Shown: positions 4,805 through 5,130 of the stretch, in pieces
How the letters are laid out: each line of letters opens with the position of its first letter
Numbering within the stretch: position 1 is the first letter of the stretch
Assembly (NCBI GenBank): GCA_021199825.1
Contig: JAJQHI010000021.1
Span: 1-5,130 of the forward strand
Direction of reading: 5' to 3'
Origin: Bacillota bacterium
Lineage (GTDB): Bacteria; Bacillota; Clostridia; Oscillospirales; CAG-272
Length of the DNA: 5,130 nucleotides
Made by a program: the position numbers and the translations under genes
Notes under the pieces: generated by a model
Seen by the model: only the letters and a program-made list of their open reading frames with translations
Database searches by the model: none
Told to the model about the DNA's origin: nothing

Positions 4805-4834
4805 ATGTTAGCACAGACTAACCGATTTTGTCAA
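4805..4834 (-). promoter_or_regulatory. Sigma-A promoter of the DUF3793-flavodoxin operon
   Basis: On the minus strand a perfect TTGACA (4834-4829) is followed after 18 bp by TAACAT (4810-4805; 4/6 to the -10 consensus). The weak -10 lies inside an operator-like dyad. A start near 4798 is predicted, giving a leader of about 100 nt. Confidence 0.65.
4806..4823. promoter_or_regulatory. Operator-like dyad 2 between the -35 and -10 of the DUF3793-flavodoxin promoter
   Basis: TGTTAGCACAGACTAACC holds a perfect GTTAG-N6-CTAAC inverted repeat (4807-4822). It fills most of the spacer and overlaps the -10, so a bound protein would exclude RNA polymerase. With dyad 1 it also makes a perfect 10-bp outer inverted repeat: AATCGGTTAG (4777-4786) and CTAACCGATT (4818-4827). 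Confidence 0.6.
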
Positions 4835-4843
4835 GCGTCAAAG

Positions 4844-4905
4844 CAAAAAAAATAAAAAAAATTTCGGGGCAGGCTGAATACTCAAAATACTCAGTCTGCC
4901 CCGAA
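4844..4905 (-). terminator. Strong intrinsic terminator downstream of the DUF6171-like gene
   Basis: TTCGGGGCAGGCTGA (4863-4877) pairs with TCAGTCTGCCCCGAA (4891-4905) over 15 bp with a single G-U pair and a 13-nt loop. Read on the minus strand, the stem runs directly into a long T-rich tract (complement of 4846-4861). It lies about 37 bp after the stop of the gene at 4942-5130 and insulates it from the downstream DUF3793 promoter. There is no T-run on the plus side. Confidence 0.92.
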
Positions 4906-4941
4906 GACAGGCAGCCCCTATAAAAAGGCTTTATTCGGTTT

Positions 4942-5130
4942 TTACCATTTGCTTGGCACGTGAGGGCACGATCCGTTCTTTTTTATGGCTCTAACCTCGA
5001 CAAAGCAGCTGCAGAGCCGGCACATGCCGTCAAAAAGCTCGCCGCACTCCCGACAGACGCAGAGCCGCCGTTTGTATTCGCCGCCCACGCACCTATCCTC
5101 GTCCTGAATCGAATCGATGTAATCCTTCAT
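4942..5130 (-). CDS. DUF6171-like cysteine-rich small protein, probably truncated at its N-terminus by the window edge
   Basis: Sixty-two codons are visible, with TAA at 4944-4942. The segment RLCVCRECGELFDGMCRLCSCFVEVRAIKKNGSCPHVPSKW matches what I recall of the DUF6171 C-terminal half (RL..C..C..L..GMC..CGCFVE.RA....CP..KW). Cysteines at visible residues 24, 26, 29, 37, 40, 42 and 54 suggest a zinc or Fe-S binding knuckle. The ATG at the very edge (5130-5128) may be an internal methionine, because family members as I recall them have an extra N-terminal CxxC part before this point; no upstream sequence is available to decide. The function is unknown. The gene has its own strong terminator, so it is not part of the DUF3793-flavodoxin operon. 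Confidence 0.72.
   Translation of the reverse strand: MKDYIDSIQDEDRCVGGEYKRRLCVCRECGELFDGMCRLCSCFVEVRAIKKNGSCPHVPSKW

Noticed and set aside
4572..4814. An 80-residue minus-strand frame covering the operator region upstream of DUF3793
   Set aside because: It starts within the -10/operator region, lacks a ribosome binding site, and overlaps the N-terminus of the conserved DUF3793 gene in another frame.
4906..4941. Second small hairpin (AGCC/GGCT) between the DUF6171-like gene and its terminator
   Set aside because: A 4-bp stem with a 10-nt loop is expected by chance and adds nothing to the strong terminator next to it.

Overview
The window looks like chromosomal core DNA from an endospore-forming member of the Clostridia (Firmicutes) with roughly even GC content. 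Supporting signs are spoVAD and spoVAE sporulation genes, a clostridial-type short-chain flavodoxin, DUF3793-like and DUF6171-like proteins (families I know mainly from Clostridia), strong GGAGG-type ribosome binding sites, and a clostridial-style second gyrB/parE homologue. I see no tRNA, rRNA, CRISPR array, phage gene or insertion sequence.

Layout: (1) 1-203, minus: 5' end of a type II topoisomerase B subunit (GyrB/ParE type), running off the left edge. It is divergent from (2) 404-733, plus: an RNHCP-domain zinc-ribbon-like protein. Each has its own good sigma-A promoter in the 200-bp intergenic region. (3) 740-943, minus: a small ribbon-helix-helix-like protein, tail-to-tail with RNHCP and only 6 bp away. 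(4) 1030-2100, plus: mnmA, the tRNA 2-thiouridine synthase, with a CxxC active-site variant. (5) 2182-3216 and 3221-3589, plus: spoVAD and spoVAE of the dipicolinic-acid channel, behind a plausible sigma-G promoter and closed by a bidirectional terminator. The usual partner spoVAC is not next to them. (6) 3642-4067 and 4082-4696, minus: a two-gene operon, DUF3793 protein then flavodoxin, behind a TTGACA promoter with two related 18-bp dyad operators. (7) 4942-5130, minus: the C-terminal part of a DUF6171-like cysteine-rich protein with a strong terminator.

Functionally the window is a set of short independent units rather than one system: DNA topology, tRNA wobble modification, spore DPA uptake, and a probably metal-regulated electron-transfer operon. 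The most interesting items are the tandem operator of the DUF3793-flavodoxin operon, the spoVAD-spoVAE pair lacking spoVAC with its forespore promoter inside a perfect 9-bp inverted repeat, and the small RHH gene sharing a palindromic intergenic region with mnmA. I do not see convincing evidence of a wholly new biological system.
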